64,000 bases of DNA. It comes from Ureibacillus sinduriensis BLB-1 = JCM 15800 (GTDB lineage: Bacteria > Bacillota > Bacilli > Bacillales_A > Planococcaceae). Position numbers and translations under genes: made by a program. This document shows, in pieces, positions 1 to 8,518 of the stretch. The stretch covers positions 55,777 through 119,776 of the forward strand of contig NZ_JPVO01000043.1 in the NCBI RefSeq assembly GCF_000772955.1, in the 5' to 3' direction. Position 1 is the stretch's first letter. Each line of letters opens with the position of its first letter. The notes below the pieces were generated by a model, which searched no databases, was not told the DNA's origin, and saw only the letters and a program-made list of their open reading frames with translations.

Positions 1-1
1 G

Positions 2-1375
2 GGATACGATAAATTTACTGGAGTTTGCCATATCATCCCCAATGCGGGTGTATGCATCCTCGCCCTTTTATACGGCGAAGGGAATGTAAGCCGGACAATT
101 GAAATTGCAACGATGTGTGGTTGGGATACGGATTGTAATGCAGGGACTGTTGGATCGATTGTTGGAGCCTTGAGTGGGCTCGATGGAATTGCTTCCAACT
201 ATCGAAAGCCTATCAATGACGCCATCGTTGCATCTAGTGTCTCGGGTTATTTAAATAACGTGGATTTGCCTACATTTGCAAAACAGATTGCTCTATTGGG
301 CTATCGGGAAGCAAGGGAAGAACCGCCACCCCGATTAGTCGAAAGCTATAAAGAGAAGGAAATCTATTTTGATTTTACATTGCCAGGGTCAACACATGGA
401 TTTTGCACGAGTTATCCGTTTAAAACATTTTTGCGAAATTCCGGTAATAAAGGGTTTTCCACAAACGGTTCCTTGGAAATTATCGTATTTAGGATGTATG
501 AAGGGGATATTTCGACAGTTTTTTATAGAACTTTTTACAGGCGAAATCTTTTCATGGATGAAAAATATTCACCAACCTTTGCCCCCACCGCCTATAGTGG
601 GCAAACGGTTTCCATGAAAGTGAAGGTGGAGCGGTTGCATGGTAAAGCCATCGTTTTGACGCCATACGTGCGTACTACATCCGATAAAAAAATAATCAAG
701 ACGAAGGATCCTATAATAGTCAATTCGATCTGGCAAACGATTGAATTCACAGTACCAAATACAAAAGGAGATTTAATAGAAGAAGTGGGTCTGATGATTC
801 ACTCGGACTCTTCTAGAACAGAGAGGGCGTTTGGTAAAATCTTTTTGGATGAGTTTCGAATTTATGGTAAGCCGTCCTACGAAATTGATTTTAAAAAACA
901 AGTTGTCGAGTTCAAGTGCGTGACACCGTTTTCTCATCATCGGGGAAAATGGACGCTCGAAGAGGATGCAATGAAAATGGAAAGCAATGAAGGTGCATTT
1001 TGTTTCACGGGACATTATTTTATGGAAGATGCGATTATTGAAGCCAATATTAAACCTATAAAAGGAAATTCACATGGTATTCTCTTTAGATCGTCTGGAA
1101 TAGAGCAATATTATTTTGCAGGGTTTGACTCTGAAAATAAAGTGATACTCGGTTCACGGGATTTTGGGGCAACTTTATTGGCTGAAGCCGACTACAGGTG
1201 GAAGCATGGCGAGTTGTACCGCTTAAAATTGAAAGCAATGGATAATAATTTATCTTTTTATATAAATGATGAACTTTTGTTGACTGTACAAGATGATACC
1301 TTCCAACATGGTATGTGGGGTTTTTATGCTTTTGAAGGTGGGGAATGCACCTACACGGACATAAAAATAAATTAG
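2..1375 (+). CDS. ADP-ribosylglycohydrolase family protein with C-terminal beta-sandwich domains (5' end outside window)
   Basis: The frame is open from the window edge, so the N-terminus is missing; about 457 residues are visible. Near the start the motif GWDTDCNAGTVGSIVGAL is the metal-binding C-terminal signature of the ADP-ribosylglycohydrolase (ARH/DraG) fold, whose acidic residues bind divalent metal. The remaining ~350 residues are not part of that fold: a first segment looks like a jelly-roll, and the last ~160 residues resemble a concanavalin-like domain (GILFRSSG, YFAGFD, LYRLKLKA, LSFYINDEL). That architecture suggests action on a glycan or glycosylated substrate rather than protein ADP-ribose, but this is inference. 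No signal peptide can be judged because the start is absent. A terminator follows. Confidence 0.8.
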   Translation, partial: GYDKFTGVCHIIPNAGVCILALLYGEGNVSRTIEIATMCGWDTDCNAGTVGSIVGALSGLDGIASNYRKPINDAIVASSVSGYLNNVDLPTFAKQIALLGYREAREEPPPRLVESYKEKEIYFDFTLPGSTHGFCTSYPFKTFLRNSGNKGFSTNGSLEIIVFRMYEGDISTVFYRTFYRRNLFMDEKYSPTFAPTAYSGQTVSMKVKVERLHGKAIVLTPYVRTTSDKKIIKTKDPIIVNSIWQTIEFTVPNTKGDLIEEVGLMIHSDSSRTERAFGKIFLDEFRIYGKPSYEIDFKKQVVEFKCVTPFSHHRGKWTLEEDAMKMESNEGAFCFTGHYFMEDAIIEANIKPIKGNSHGILFRSSGIEQYYFAGFDSENKVILGSRDFGATLLAEADYRWKHGELYRLKLKAMDNNLSFYINDELLLTVQDDTFQHGMWGFYAFEGGECTYTDIKIN

Positions 1376-1381
1376 ATCACT

Positions 1382-1416
1382 AGGTATAACCAATTTGCTT
1401 AAGGTTATACCTTTTT
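1382..1416 (+). terminator. intrinsic terminator
   Basis: A 10-bp perfect stem (AGGTATAACC at 1382-1391 with GGTTATACCT at 1403-1412) is followed by a short T run. It lies directly after the ADP-ribosylglycohydrolase-family gene. Confidence 0.75.
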
Positions 1417-1534
1417 AACTAGAGCTTCATAGATTTATTAAAAATTAGTATAAAAGATACAGTATTTACTACTTTCTATTAATATAACTTCTGTTGTACT
1501 ATAAAGGTATATTATGTGAAAAGAGGAATGGAAG

Positions 1535-1960
1535 TTGTTCAAAGTAAATCAACTGATTCAAAATATACTTCTGGCATTCATCATGTCTTGTTCTATTACT
1601 TCGATATTTAAGGCAACACCTTATACATGGTTAAAAGCTGAAGTCATACATATACCACTATTGTTTATTGTCATGTTCGGTCTATCCCTTCTCGTTGTCG
1701 AGGATGTAAGAAATAGTTTTAAAAAAGTGCTGAAATTTGAATCAAGAAAAGATAAACGGCCAATCTGGCAAGTAGGTGTGGGGATGATTTTTTATTTCAC
1801 GCAGGTAGGGCTAATCGAAGTATTTGCCCGAAGCCTAATGGTATACAATTTAGGGGGAATGCCGCTTTATTTGGTATTTGCCTTTATGAATGCATTTTTG
1901 CTTACTGTTATTTATGAAGAAATCTTCTACCCAAAAATTTCAAAAAAATCTTACTCCTGA
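1535..1960 (+). CDS. small integral membrane protein, unknown function
   Basis: 141 residues starting at TTG, preceded by an AAGAGG ribosome binding site 8 nt upstream. About four hydrophobic segments are visible (around residues 9-23, 37-55, 82-103 and 113-131), with a basic stretch near residue 68-75 (ESRKDKRP) that would face the cytoplasm. I do not recognise the family. It is a single-gene unit: a terminator lies upstream and another hairpin downstream, before polA. No enzymatic motif is visible. Confidence 0.65.
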   Translation: MFKVNQLIQNILLAFIMSCSITSIFKATPYTWLKAEVIHIPLLFIVMFGLSLLVVEDVRNSFKKVLKFESRKDKRPIWQVGVGMIFYFTQVGLIEVFARSLMVYNLGGMPLYLVFAFMNAFLLTVIYEEIFYPKISKKSYS

Positions 1961-1998
1961 AACTTTCGTTTAGTTGAAGTAAATAAGGTTCATTCCTG

Positions 1999-2036
1999 CA
2001 CGTATTGGTCGTATTTTCGGCTGGTACGTGTTTTAT
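1999..2036 (+). terminator. probable intrinsic terminator
   Basis: A 13-bp stem including several G-U pairs (1999-2011 with 2018-2030) and a 6-nt loop is followed by TTTT. It separates the small membrane protein gene from polA. Confidence 0.55.
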
Positions 2037-2136
2037 AATGGAAAAAAGCGTGTTGAAAGGATAAAGTTAATAGAGACACATTATTTAAGACAAAGACTAG
2101 TTGCCATTGATGAAGATTGATGAAGGAGAGCGTTAA

Positions 2137-4764
2137 ATGAGTAGAGATAAATTATTGTTGCTGGACGGAAATAGTTTGGCTTATCGAGCATTTTTTGCGT
2201 TGCCGCTGCTTGCCAACGACAGTGGAATCCATACAAATGCAGTATATGGATTTACAACCATGCTTCAAAAAATAGTAGAAGAAGAGAAACCGACAAAAAT
2301 GCTTGTTGCTTTCGATGCAGGGAAAACAACCTTCCGCCACGAATCTTACGGGGAGTATAAGGGTGGACGCCAAAAAACCCCACCAGAGTTATCTGAACAA
2401 TTTCCTTATTTGCGAAAGCTGATAGATGCCTATCAAATTAAACGTTATGAAAAGGAACTTTACGAAGCGGATGATATTATCGGTACCCTCGCGAAGCAAG
2501 CCGAAAACGAAAATATGGATGTAATCGTTGTGTCGGGCGATAAAGATTTAACCCAGCTTGCCACCGATCAAGTGACGGTTTATATCACTCGTAAAGGAAT
2601 GACGGATATTGAAAAATATACGCCTGCGCATATAGAAGAGAAGTACGGGCTGACGCCGCTTCAAATTATCGATATGAAGGGGCTCATGGGCGATCCTTCG
2701 GATAATATTCCGGGCGTACCGGGGGTTGGGGAAAAAACGGCCATTAAATTACTAAAAGAATATGGGTCTGTTGAAGCTTTGTATGAACAAATCGAAGACA
2801 TGAAAAAGTCGAAAATGAAAGAAAAGCTAGTGGAGAATGAAGAGCAAGCGAAACTATCCAAAAAGTTGGCGACCATCTTCACTGAAGCGCCTATCGATAT
2901 CACCCTTGGGGATTTGAGCTACCCAGGACCGAATGAAGAAGAACTTTTAAACGTATGGCAGGAACTTTCGTTTAAGTCTTTGATTGAGAAAAGCGATTTC
3001 CAGGCTGAAGAAATAGAAACGGCTGAATTGGATTTTGACATTGTGCAGGAAGTGACGGAGGAGATGCTCGGGGATGTCATGGCTGTTCATGTTGAAATTG
3101 AAAACGAACATTATCATACATGCCGGGTTTTAGGTTTTGCCTTTACAGATGGTGTAAAGACATTCTATCTTTCTTTTGAAGCGATGCAACAAAACGAAGT
3201 GATTAAAAATTGGCTGGAAGATGAAACGAAGAAAAAATATATGTCGGATAGTAAAGCAGCGCAAGCGATTTTGAATCGTGTGGGAATCAATCTGCATGGT
3301 GTGGAATTCGATATGTTGTTGGCGGCCTATATTGTGAATCCAGCCATTTCCGGCGATGATATCGCCACTCTTGCAAAAGAGTTTGGTTATACAGATATCC
3401 AAGCGAATGAAACGATATATGGAAAAGGGGCAAAATGGACGGTTCCGGCAGAGAAGGTTCTGGCTGAGCATGTCAGCCGCAAAGCTTTCGCCATTTGGAC
3501 GCTCCAGCCCATTGTTGAAGGCAAGCTAAAGGAAAATGAACAGTTCGAGCTGTATTACGATCTTGAGCTTCCTCTTGCCTCTATCCTCGGTTCTATGGAA
3601 AGTAAAGGCATTAAAGTTGATATTCCGACACTTGAAAAGATGGGTGAGGATCTCGAACAGAAAATTAGCTCACTTGAAAAAGAGATTTATGAACTTGCAG
3701 GAGAGAAGTTCAATATTAACTCCCCTAAGCAATTAGGAGTGATTTTATTTGAGAAATTGGGCCTTCCGGTAGTGAAGAAAACGAAAACAGGTTATTCAAC
3801 AGCTGCCGATGTTCTAGAGAAGTTGCAAAATGAACATAAAGTCGTTCAATATATTCTTGATTACCGACAGCTTGCGAAATTGCAATCCACCTATATTGAA
3901 GGGCTTATGAAGGAAGTGCATTGCGAGGATAGCAAGGTGCATACGCGGTTCCAGCAAGCTTTAACTTCCACGGGTCGACTAAGCTCCACTGATCCGAACC
4001 TTCAGAATATCCCGATTCGTCTGGAAGAAGGTCGAAAAATTCGACAGGCGTTTGTCCCTTCAGAAGAAGGATGGGTCTTATTCGCAGCGGATTACTCACA
4101 AATCGAATTACGTGTTTTGGCACATATGTCCAATGATGAAAATTTAGTGGAAGCATTTAAAGAAGGAATGGATATTCATACTCGTACAGCAATGGACGTA
4201 TTCCATGTCTCGGAAGATGAAGTGACTTCCAATATGCGCCGTGCGGCAAAAGCCGTTAACTTCGGTATTGTTTATGGTATTAGTGATTATGGACTGTCCC
4301 AAAGCTTGAATATTACACGGAAAGAAGCAGGGGATTTTATCGAGAAATATTTGGAAAGCTTCCCTGGTGTTAAACAATATATGGATACAATCGTGCAGGA
4401 AGCAAAACTTAAGGGATATGTGACAACGATTTTAAATCGTCGGCGTTATTTGCCCGATATTACGAGCAGGAACTTTAATCTGCGAAGTTTTGCCGAGCGT
4501 ACGGCGATGAATACGCCGATTCAAGGCAGTGCGGCGGATATTATTAAAAAAGCGATGATCGATATGGATGCACGCTTGAAAGAAGAAGGACTTAAATCAA
4601 CACTACTGTTGCAAGTACACGATGAATTAATTTTTGAAGCACCAAAAGAGGAAATTGAAATTTTAGAGCGAATTGTACCGGAAGTCATGGAACATGCCAT
4701 TGAATTGGCAGTTCCGTTAAAAGTGGATTTCAACTATGGTCAAACTTGGTATGATGCGAAATAA
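2137..4764 (+). CDS. polA: DNA polymerase I
   Basis: 875 residues, full length for the Bacillus family. The N-terminal ~290 residues are the 5'-3' exonuclease (flap) domain, with GDPSDNIPGVPGVGEKTA as its helix-hairpin-helix. Polymerase motif A is DYSQIELRVLAHMS, motif B RRAAKAVNFGIVYGISDYG, and motif C LLLQVHDELIFE. The middle 3'-5' exonuclease fold has lost its metal ligands: the D-x-E of Exo I reads HVE, and the other two acidic positions are also replaced, as known for bacilli. It fills Okazaki gaps and repair patches. Start ATG follows a GAAGGAGAG site. mutM begins 12 nt downstream, so polA-mutM-coaE is probably one repair-centred operon. Confidence 0.98.
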   Translation: MSRDKLLLLDGNSLAYRAFFALPLLANDSGIHTNAVYGFTTMLQKIVEEEKPTKMLVAFDAGKTTFRHESYGEYKGGRQKTPPELSEQFPYLRKLIDAYQIKRYEKELYEADDIIGTLAKQAENENMDVIVVSGDKDLTQLATDQVTVYITRKGMTDIEKYTPAHIEEKYGLTPLQIIDMKGLMGDPSDNIPGVPGVGEKTAIKLLKEYGSVEALYEQIEDMKKSKMKEKLVENEEQAKLSKKLATIFTEAPIDITLGDLSYPGPNEEELLNVWQELSFKSLIEKSDFQAEEIETAELDFDIVQEVTEEMLGDVMAVHVEIENEHYHTCRVLGFAFTDGVKTFYLSFEAMQQNEVIKNWLEDETKKKYMSDSKAAQAILNRVGINLHGVEFDMLLAAYIVNPAISGDDIATLAKEFGYTDIQANETIYGKGAKWTVPAEKVLAEHVSRKAFAIWTLQPIVEGKLKENEQFELYYDLELPLASILGSMESKGIKVDIPTLEKMGEDLEQKISSLEKEIYELAGEKFNINSPKQLGVILFEKLGLPVVKKTKTGYSTAADVLEKLQNEHKVVQYILDYRQLAKLQSTYIEGLMKEVHCEDSKVHTRFQQALTSTGRLSSTDPNLQNIPIRLEEGRKIRQAFVPSEEGWVLFAADYSQIELRVLAHMSNDENLVEAFKEGMDIHTRTAMDVFHVSEDEVTSNMRRAAKAVNFGIVYGISDYGLSQSLNITRKEAGDFIEKYLESFPGVKQYMDTIVQEAKLKGYVTTILNRRRYLPDITSRNFNLRSFAERTAMNTPIQGSAADIIKKAMIDMDARLKEEGLKSTLLLQVHDELIFEAPKEEIEILERIVPEVMEHAIELAVPLKVDFNYGQTWYDAK

Positions 4765-4776
4765 GGAAGTGGAATT

Positions 4777-5649
4777 ATGCCTGAATTACCAGAGGTAGAA
4801 GGTGTTGTTCGGGCACTTGTGCCTTCAGTTGAAGGGAAGACCATTATGAAAGTGGAACTCTCGGAAACTATATACACGTCATTTGGGCTTGGCAAGCAAT
4901 GCATTGTTAAAAATATGGCACCGAACCTATTTGTAGAAGCGATGCAAGGGATGGAGATCAAAAAAATCACCCGTCGTTCCAAATATATTTATTTTCATTT
5001 GGAGAAAAACAAAGAGAGATTTCTTTTTGTAAATCATTTAGGAATGACCGGGGCGTGGTTTGTAGTTCAATCTTTGGATGATATTACGGAAGAGAAGTTT
5101 CGAAAGCATGTGCATGCAATATTTAGCCTGCAATCAGGGGAACTTCTAGTATATTCAGATATACGGCGATTTGGCGAGCTTCGCTTTATAAAAAAAATGG
5201 AAGAGCATCCCCCCCTTCTTCTAATGGCACCGGAACCGTTCGAGAGTCGCGCATGTGATTTCTTTTTGGAAAAGTGTGAGTTGCCGAAATATCAACACAA
5301 GCCCATTAAAGAAGTAATTATGGACGGGCAAGTCATCTCGGGATGCGGCAATATCTATGCAACGGAAGCTCTTTTTAGAATGGGTATTCATCCAGCGAGG
5401 AAAACGAATCGTATCAGTAAAAAACGAAAAATCGAGCTGTTTGAAGCGATACGTACAATTTTACAAGAAAGCATCGAGATGGGCGGGTCAACAATTTCGG
5501 ACTATCGGAATATAAACGGGGAAGCAGGAGGAATGCAGAACCGTTTGAAAATGTATGGCAAGAAAACTTGCCCTGAGTGTGATACAGCTACAAAATCGTT
5601 AATTATAGGGGGACGTACTTCGGTATATTGTCCAAAATGTCAGCATTAA
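4777..5649 (+). CDS. mutM: formamidopyrimidine-DNA glycosylase (Fpg/MutM)
   Basis: 290 residues, slightly longer than the usual ~275. It removes 8-oxoguanine and other oxidised purines and nicks the abasic site. The chain starts MPELPEVEG, giving the catalytic Pro2 (after Met removal) and Glu3. HLGMTG lies in the N-terminal domain, and a C-terminal zinc finger has CPEC and CPKC pairs. The helix-two-turn-helix region is around CGNIYATEALFRMGIHP. It starts 12 nt after polA and ends just before coaE, in the conserved polA-mutM-coaE arrangement; the membrane gene ytaF that lies here in B. subtilis is absent. Confidence 0.97.
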   Translation: MPELPEVEGVVRALVPSVEGKTIMKVELSETIYTSFGLGKQCIVKNMAPNLFVEAMQGMEIKKITRRSKYIYFHLEKNKERFLFVNHLGMTGAWFVVQSLDDITEEKFRKHVHAIFSLQSGELLVYSDIRRFGELRFIKKMEEHPPLLLMAPEPFESRACDFFLEKCELPKYQHKPIKEVIMDGQVISGCGNIYATEALFRMGIHPARKTNRISKKRKIELFEAIRTILQESIEMGGSTISDYRNINGEAGGMQNRLKMYGKKTCPECDTATKSLIIGGRTSVYCPKCQH

Positions 5650-5665
5650 AAGGGTGTTTAGTGGA

Positions 5666-6259
5666 ATGATTATTGGGTTAACAGGCAGCATTGCGAGCGG
5701 TAAAAGTACCGTTGCCAATATGCTGAAAAATTACGGTCTGCCAATTGTCGATGCAGATATAGTGGCCCGGCTAGTAGTGGAGCCGGGTACACCAACCTTG
5801 CGAAAAATTGTAGAGGCATTTGGAGAGGAAGCGTTAACAGATGAAGGTGCAATGGATCGCCAGAAAATCGGCTCCATCATTTTTAATAATGAAGAAAAAA
5901 GAAAACAGTTGAACGGCATCATTCATCCAGCCATACGGCAAGAAATGCTCCGTCAACGCGACGAGCACTTTGGGAATGGCGCTAACACGGTAGTGATGGA
6001 TATACCTTTATTATTTGAAAGCAAATTGCAGCATTTTGTAGAGAAGATAATCGTTGTGTCGGTATCCGAAGAAACACAATTGAACCGGTTAATGGAGCGG
6101 AACCAATTGACGGAGGAGGAAGCCAAAGCACGTATTGCATCACAGTTGCCTCTTAGCGAAAAAGAACAAGGGGCGGATGCAGTGATTGATAACAATGGAA
6201 CGATTGAGCAAACAGCCCGGCAATTAGAAAATATATTGCGTAAATGGGAAGTTATTTAG
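5666..6259 (+). CDS. coaE: dephospho-CoA kinase
   Basis: Phosphorylates the 3'-hydroxyl of dephospho-CoA, the last step of CoA synthesis. The P-loop GLTGSIASGKST lies at the N-terminus, followed by the VDADIVAR acidic motif and a lid region around residues 135-160. I place the start at ATG 5666, giving MIIGLTGSIASGKST (197 residues), because family members begin only a few residues before the P-loop and an AAAGGGTG site lies 9 nt upstream. A GTG at 5654 would add four residues but has no room for a ribosome binding site. It is the last gene of the polA operon; a terminator follows. Confidence 0.96.
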   Translation: MIIGLTGSIASGKSTVANMLKNYGLPIVDADIVARLVVEPGTPTLRKIVEAFGEEALTDEGAMDRQKIGSIIFNNEEKRKQLNGIIHPAIRQEMLRQRDEHFGNGANTVVMDIPLLFESKLQHFVEKIIVVSVSEETQLNRLMERNQLTEEEAKARIASQLPLSEKEQGADAVIDNNGTIEQTARQLENILRKWEVI

Positions 6260-6304
6260 CAAATAGTACATTTTCTTGTACTTTAGTCACAGAACCTAGC
6301 CTAA

Positions 6305-6315
6305 TATGTTATACA
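6305..6315 (+). promoter_or_regulatory. candidate upstream CcpN operator
   Basis: The 11-mer TATGTTATACA fits the CcpN operator consensus TRTGHYATAYW as I recall it. It lies about 190 bp upstream of a second exact match that overlaps the gapB -10 region, just before the coaE terminator. No binding evidence is available. Confidence 0.35.
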
Positions 6316-6318
6316 ATT

Positions 6319-6350
6319 GGTCGACTTTGTAAAGTCGGCCTTTTTATTTT
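6319..6350 (+). terminator. terminator of the polA-mutM-coaE unit
   Basis: Stem GGTCGACTTT / AAAGTCGGCC (one G-U pair) with a 2-nt loop, followed by TTTTTATTTTTT. Confidence 0.85.
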
Positions 6351-6484
6351 TTAAAAATAGTTAATCTAGGCAAGAAAGTGGGTAACGATACAGTAGACGA
6401 AAGATTGCAAGATAATTTTCAATTTCCTTTATACACAGCGTATTTTTTCAGAAAATAGAAACTTTTTAAATCTGAATAAAATGT

Positions 6485-6513
6485 GTTCACCTTTTAGGTA
6501 AATGTGTTATACT
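6485..6513 (+). promoter_or_regulatory. gapB promoter with overlapping candidate CcpN operator
   Basis: The -10 TATACT (6508-6513) lies 17 bp after a poor -35 (GTTCAC, 6485-6490). TGTGTTATACT at 6503-6513 matches the CcpN consensus TRTGHYATAYW at every position and covers the -10. In B. subtilis, CcpN represses gapB during glycolytic growth. The match suggests the same control here; the ccpN gene itself is not in the window. Confidence 0.5.
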
Positions 6514-6571
6514 AATTGCAAGAGATTGGATAAAATATTACTAACCGCAAATACAGGAGGATTTTCAAATA

Positions 6572-7591
6572 ATGACAGTTTCTATTGCTATTAATGGGTT
6601 TGGCCGTATCGGACGCATGGTTTTCCGCCAAGCAATTGCTCAAGATGAATTAAATATTGTTGCGATAAATGCTAGTTATCCATCAGAAACGTTAGCACAT
6701 TTAATTAAGTATGACACAAATCATGGCCGATTTGACGGAACAGTTGAAACGGAAGAAAATGCTTTAATCGTCAATGGTAAGCGCATTCAACTAATAAGTG
6801 AACGTGATCCATTACAATTGCCATGGAAACAATTAGGTGTAGATATCGTAATTGAAGCAACAGGTAAATTTAATGATCGTGAAAAAGCAGCAATGCATTT
6901 AGAAGCTGGTGCCAAGAAAGTTATTTTAACTGCTCCGGGTAAAAATGAAGATATAACACTAGTGATGGGTGTGAATGACGAGTTATTGGATATTGATAAG
7001 CATGATGTCATTTCAAATGCTTCTTGTACTACAAACTGTCTGGCACCTGTAGCAAAAGTATTGAATGATACATTTGGCATTGAAAATGGTTTAATGACAA
7101 CAGTTCATGCCTATACAAATGATCAAAAGAATCTCGACAATCCACACAAGGATCTGCGTCGTGCTCGTGCATGTGCAGATAGCATCATCCCGACTTCAAC
7201 AGGCGCTGCAAAAGCATTATCGCTTGTATTGCCTGAATTAAAAGGTAAATTGCATGGAATGGCCCTACGTGTCCCAACTTCGAATGTATCATTGGTTGAC
7301 CTTGTAGTGGACCTTCAAAAAGATGTTACGGTTGAAGAAGTAAATGAAGCTTTTAAAGCTGCTAGCGAAGGCCCGTTAAAAGGAATTTTAAACTTTACAA
7401 TGGAGCCATTAGTTTCAACAGATTATAATTCAACAACATATTCCTCTACAATCGACGGCCAGCTGACAATGGTTATGGGCTCCCGCAAAGTGAAAGTGCT
7501 TGCTTGGTATGACAATGAGTGGGGATATTCCGCACGAGTAGTGGACTTGACAAAGAAAATTGTGAAAGAACTTGAAAAAGTTACAGCATAA
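6572..7591 (+). CDS. gapB: gluconeogenic glyceraldehyde-3-phosphate dehydrogenase (GapB type)
   Basis: 339 residues. The Rossmann motif INGFGRIGRMVFRQA and the catalytic SNASCTTNCLAP (nucleophilic Cys) are present, as is the phosphate-site segment ending HAYTNDQ. Several positions follow the GapB rather than GapA pattern: NASYPSETLAHLIKYDTNHGR near the N-terminus lacks the acidic residue typical of strict NAD enzymes, consistent with NADP preference. It oxidises/reduces G3P and 1,3-bisphosphoglycerate in the gluconeogenic direction. It has its own promoter and terminator. In B. subtilis speD follows gapB; here no speD-like frame is seen. Confidence 0.93.
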   Translation: MTVSIAINGFGRIGRMVFRQAIAQDELNIVAINASYPSETLAHLIKYDTNHGRFDGTVETEENALIVNGKRIQLISERDPLQLPWKQLGVDIVIEATGKFNDREKAAMHLEAGAKKVILTAPGKNEDITLVMGVNDELLDIDKHDVISNASCTTNCLAPVAKVLNDTFGIENGLMTTVHAYTNDQKNLDNPHKDLRRARACADSIIPTSTGAAKALSLVLPELKGKLHGMALRVPTSNVSLVDLVVDLQKDVTVEEVNEAFKAASEGPLKGILNFTMEPLVSTDYNSTTYSSTIDGQLTMVMGSRKVKVLAWYDNEWGYSARVVDLTKKIVKELEKVTA

Positions 7592-7610
7592 TGTGCAACA
7601 GTACACAAAA

Positions 7611-7640
7611 GGTAGAAGTGGATACTTCTATCTTTTTTAT
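7611..7640 (+). terminator. gapB terminator
   Basis: A 9-bp stem (GGTAGAAGT at 7611-7619, ACTTCTATC at 7624-7632) with a 4-nt loop and a T-rich tail. Confidence 0.8.
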
Positions 7641-8029
7641 TTTGAGATGTTAGATTGATGTAACGTTTTATTATATTTACACAAATGGAACACGCAGTGA
7701 AGTTTTGATTGTCCCGGGGTTTGTCTTTTGGAGGCGCAAGAGATAATCGTCATGAGCATTCAACGCAATAGGGAGCAGTCTCACAGACATTTTGAGAAGA
7801 AAAAGTTTAAAAATAAGTGTTTTCTATTGCAAAATATATTAGAATTTACTATTACGAACACAAAATAACTGCTATTTTTCTATATAAATAAGATTTGTTA
7901 TAATGAGAGTATCAAAGAACTTGGTTTTTCGCCCCTAGCTTTTGGCGATCAGCTTTAGTTGGATTTATACGGATAAGAATGTTGCATTCTATCTTATTTG
8001 TCTAAAAAGAGTGAGACGGGAGAAATACT
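7641..8029. other. intergenic region between gapB and nrdR
   Basis: 389 bp without a convincing coding frame. The only clear signal is an extended -10 (TGTTATAAT, 7896-7904) that probably drives nrdR-dnaB-dnaI. Short inverted repeats lie between that promoter and nrdR (around 7929-7960 and 7972-7998) and may fold in the leader. The position would hold speD in B. subtilis, but no remnant of it is recognisable. Confidence 0.5.
7896..7904 (+). promoter_or_regulatory. extended -10 promoter for nrdR-dnaB-dnaI
   Basis: TGTTATAAT is a consensus extended -10. The -35 region is T-rich but not close to consensus. The nrdR start lies about 125 nt downstream. Confidence 0.5.
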
Positions 8030-8500
8030 ATGAGATGTCCAGCTTGTCAATATAATGGAACACGTGTTGTGGATTCAAGACCTGTTGATGATAATAAAGA
8101 AATTCGACGCCGACGGGAATGTGAGTCCTGTGGTGTTCGTTTTACTACATTTGAAAAGATTGAAGAAACGCCTTTGATCGTTGTTAAAAAGGATGGTTCG
8201 AGGGAAGAATTCAGCCGGGAAAAAGTGTTGCGTGGACTGATTCGTGCATGTGAAAAGCGCCCAGTATCTTTGGACACTTTGGAAGGAATTGCTCTGTCCG
8301 TGGAAAAAGATTTAAGAAGAATTGGCAACTCGGAAGTGCGTTCTGACGATGTCGGAGAAAAAGTTATGAACTTATTGGCAAAAGAAGATGAAGTGGCCTA
8401 TGTTCGTTTCGCTTCCGTTTATCGGCAATTCAAAGATATCAATGTGTTTATTGCAGAAATGAAGGAACTGCTTCAACGTCAATCGGATATGAAAAAATAA
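8030..8500 (+). CDS. nrdR: transcriptional repressor NrdR
   Basis: 156 residues, standard length. The N-terminal zinc ribbon has the cysteines of MRCPACQYN and [14 protein letters not shown]. Residues ~49-139 form the ATP-cone ([19 protein letters not shown]), which senses ATP/dATP. NrdR represses ribonucleotide reductase genes when dATP is high. It sits directly upstream of the replication initiation genes dnaB-dnaI, as in B. subtilis, coupling dNTP supply control to replication genes. dnaB follows after 18 nt with its own GGAGGG site. Confidence 0.97.
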   Translation: MRCPACQYNGTRVVDSRPVDDNKEIRRRRECESCGVRFTTFEKIEETPLIVVKKDGSREEFSREKVLRGLIRACEKRPVSLDTLEGIALSVEKDLRRIGNSEVRSDDVGEKVMNLLAKEDEVAYVRFASVYRQFKDINVFIAEMKELLQRQSDMKK

Positions 8501-8518
8501 AGTTTTGGAGGGAATTAA

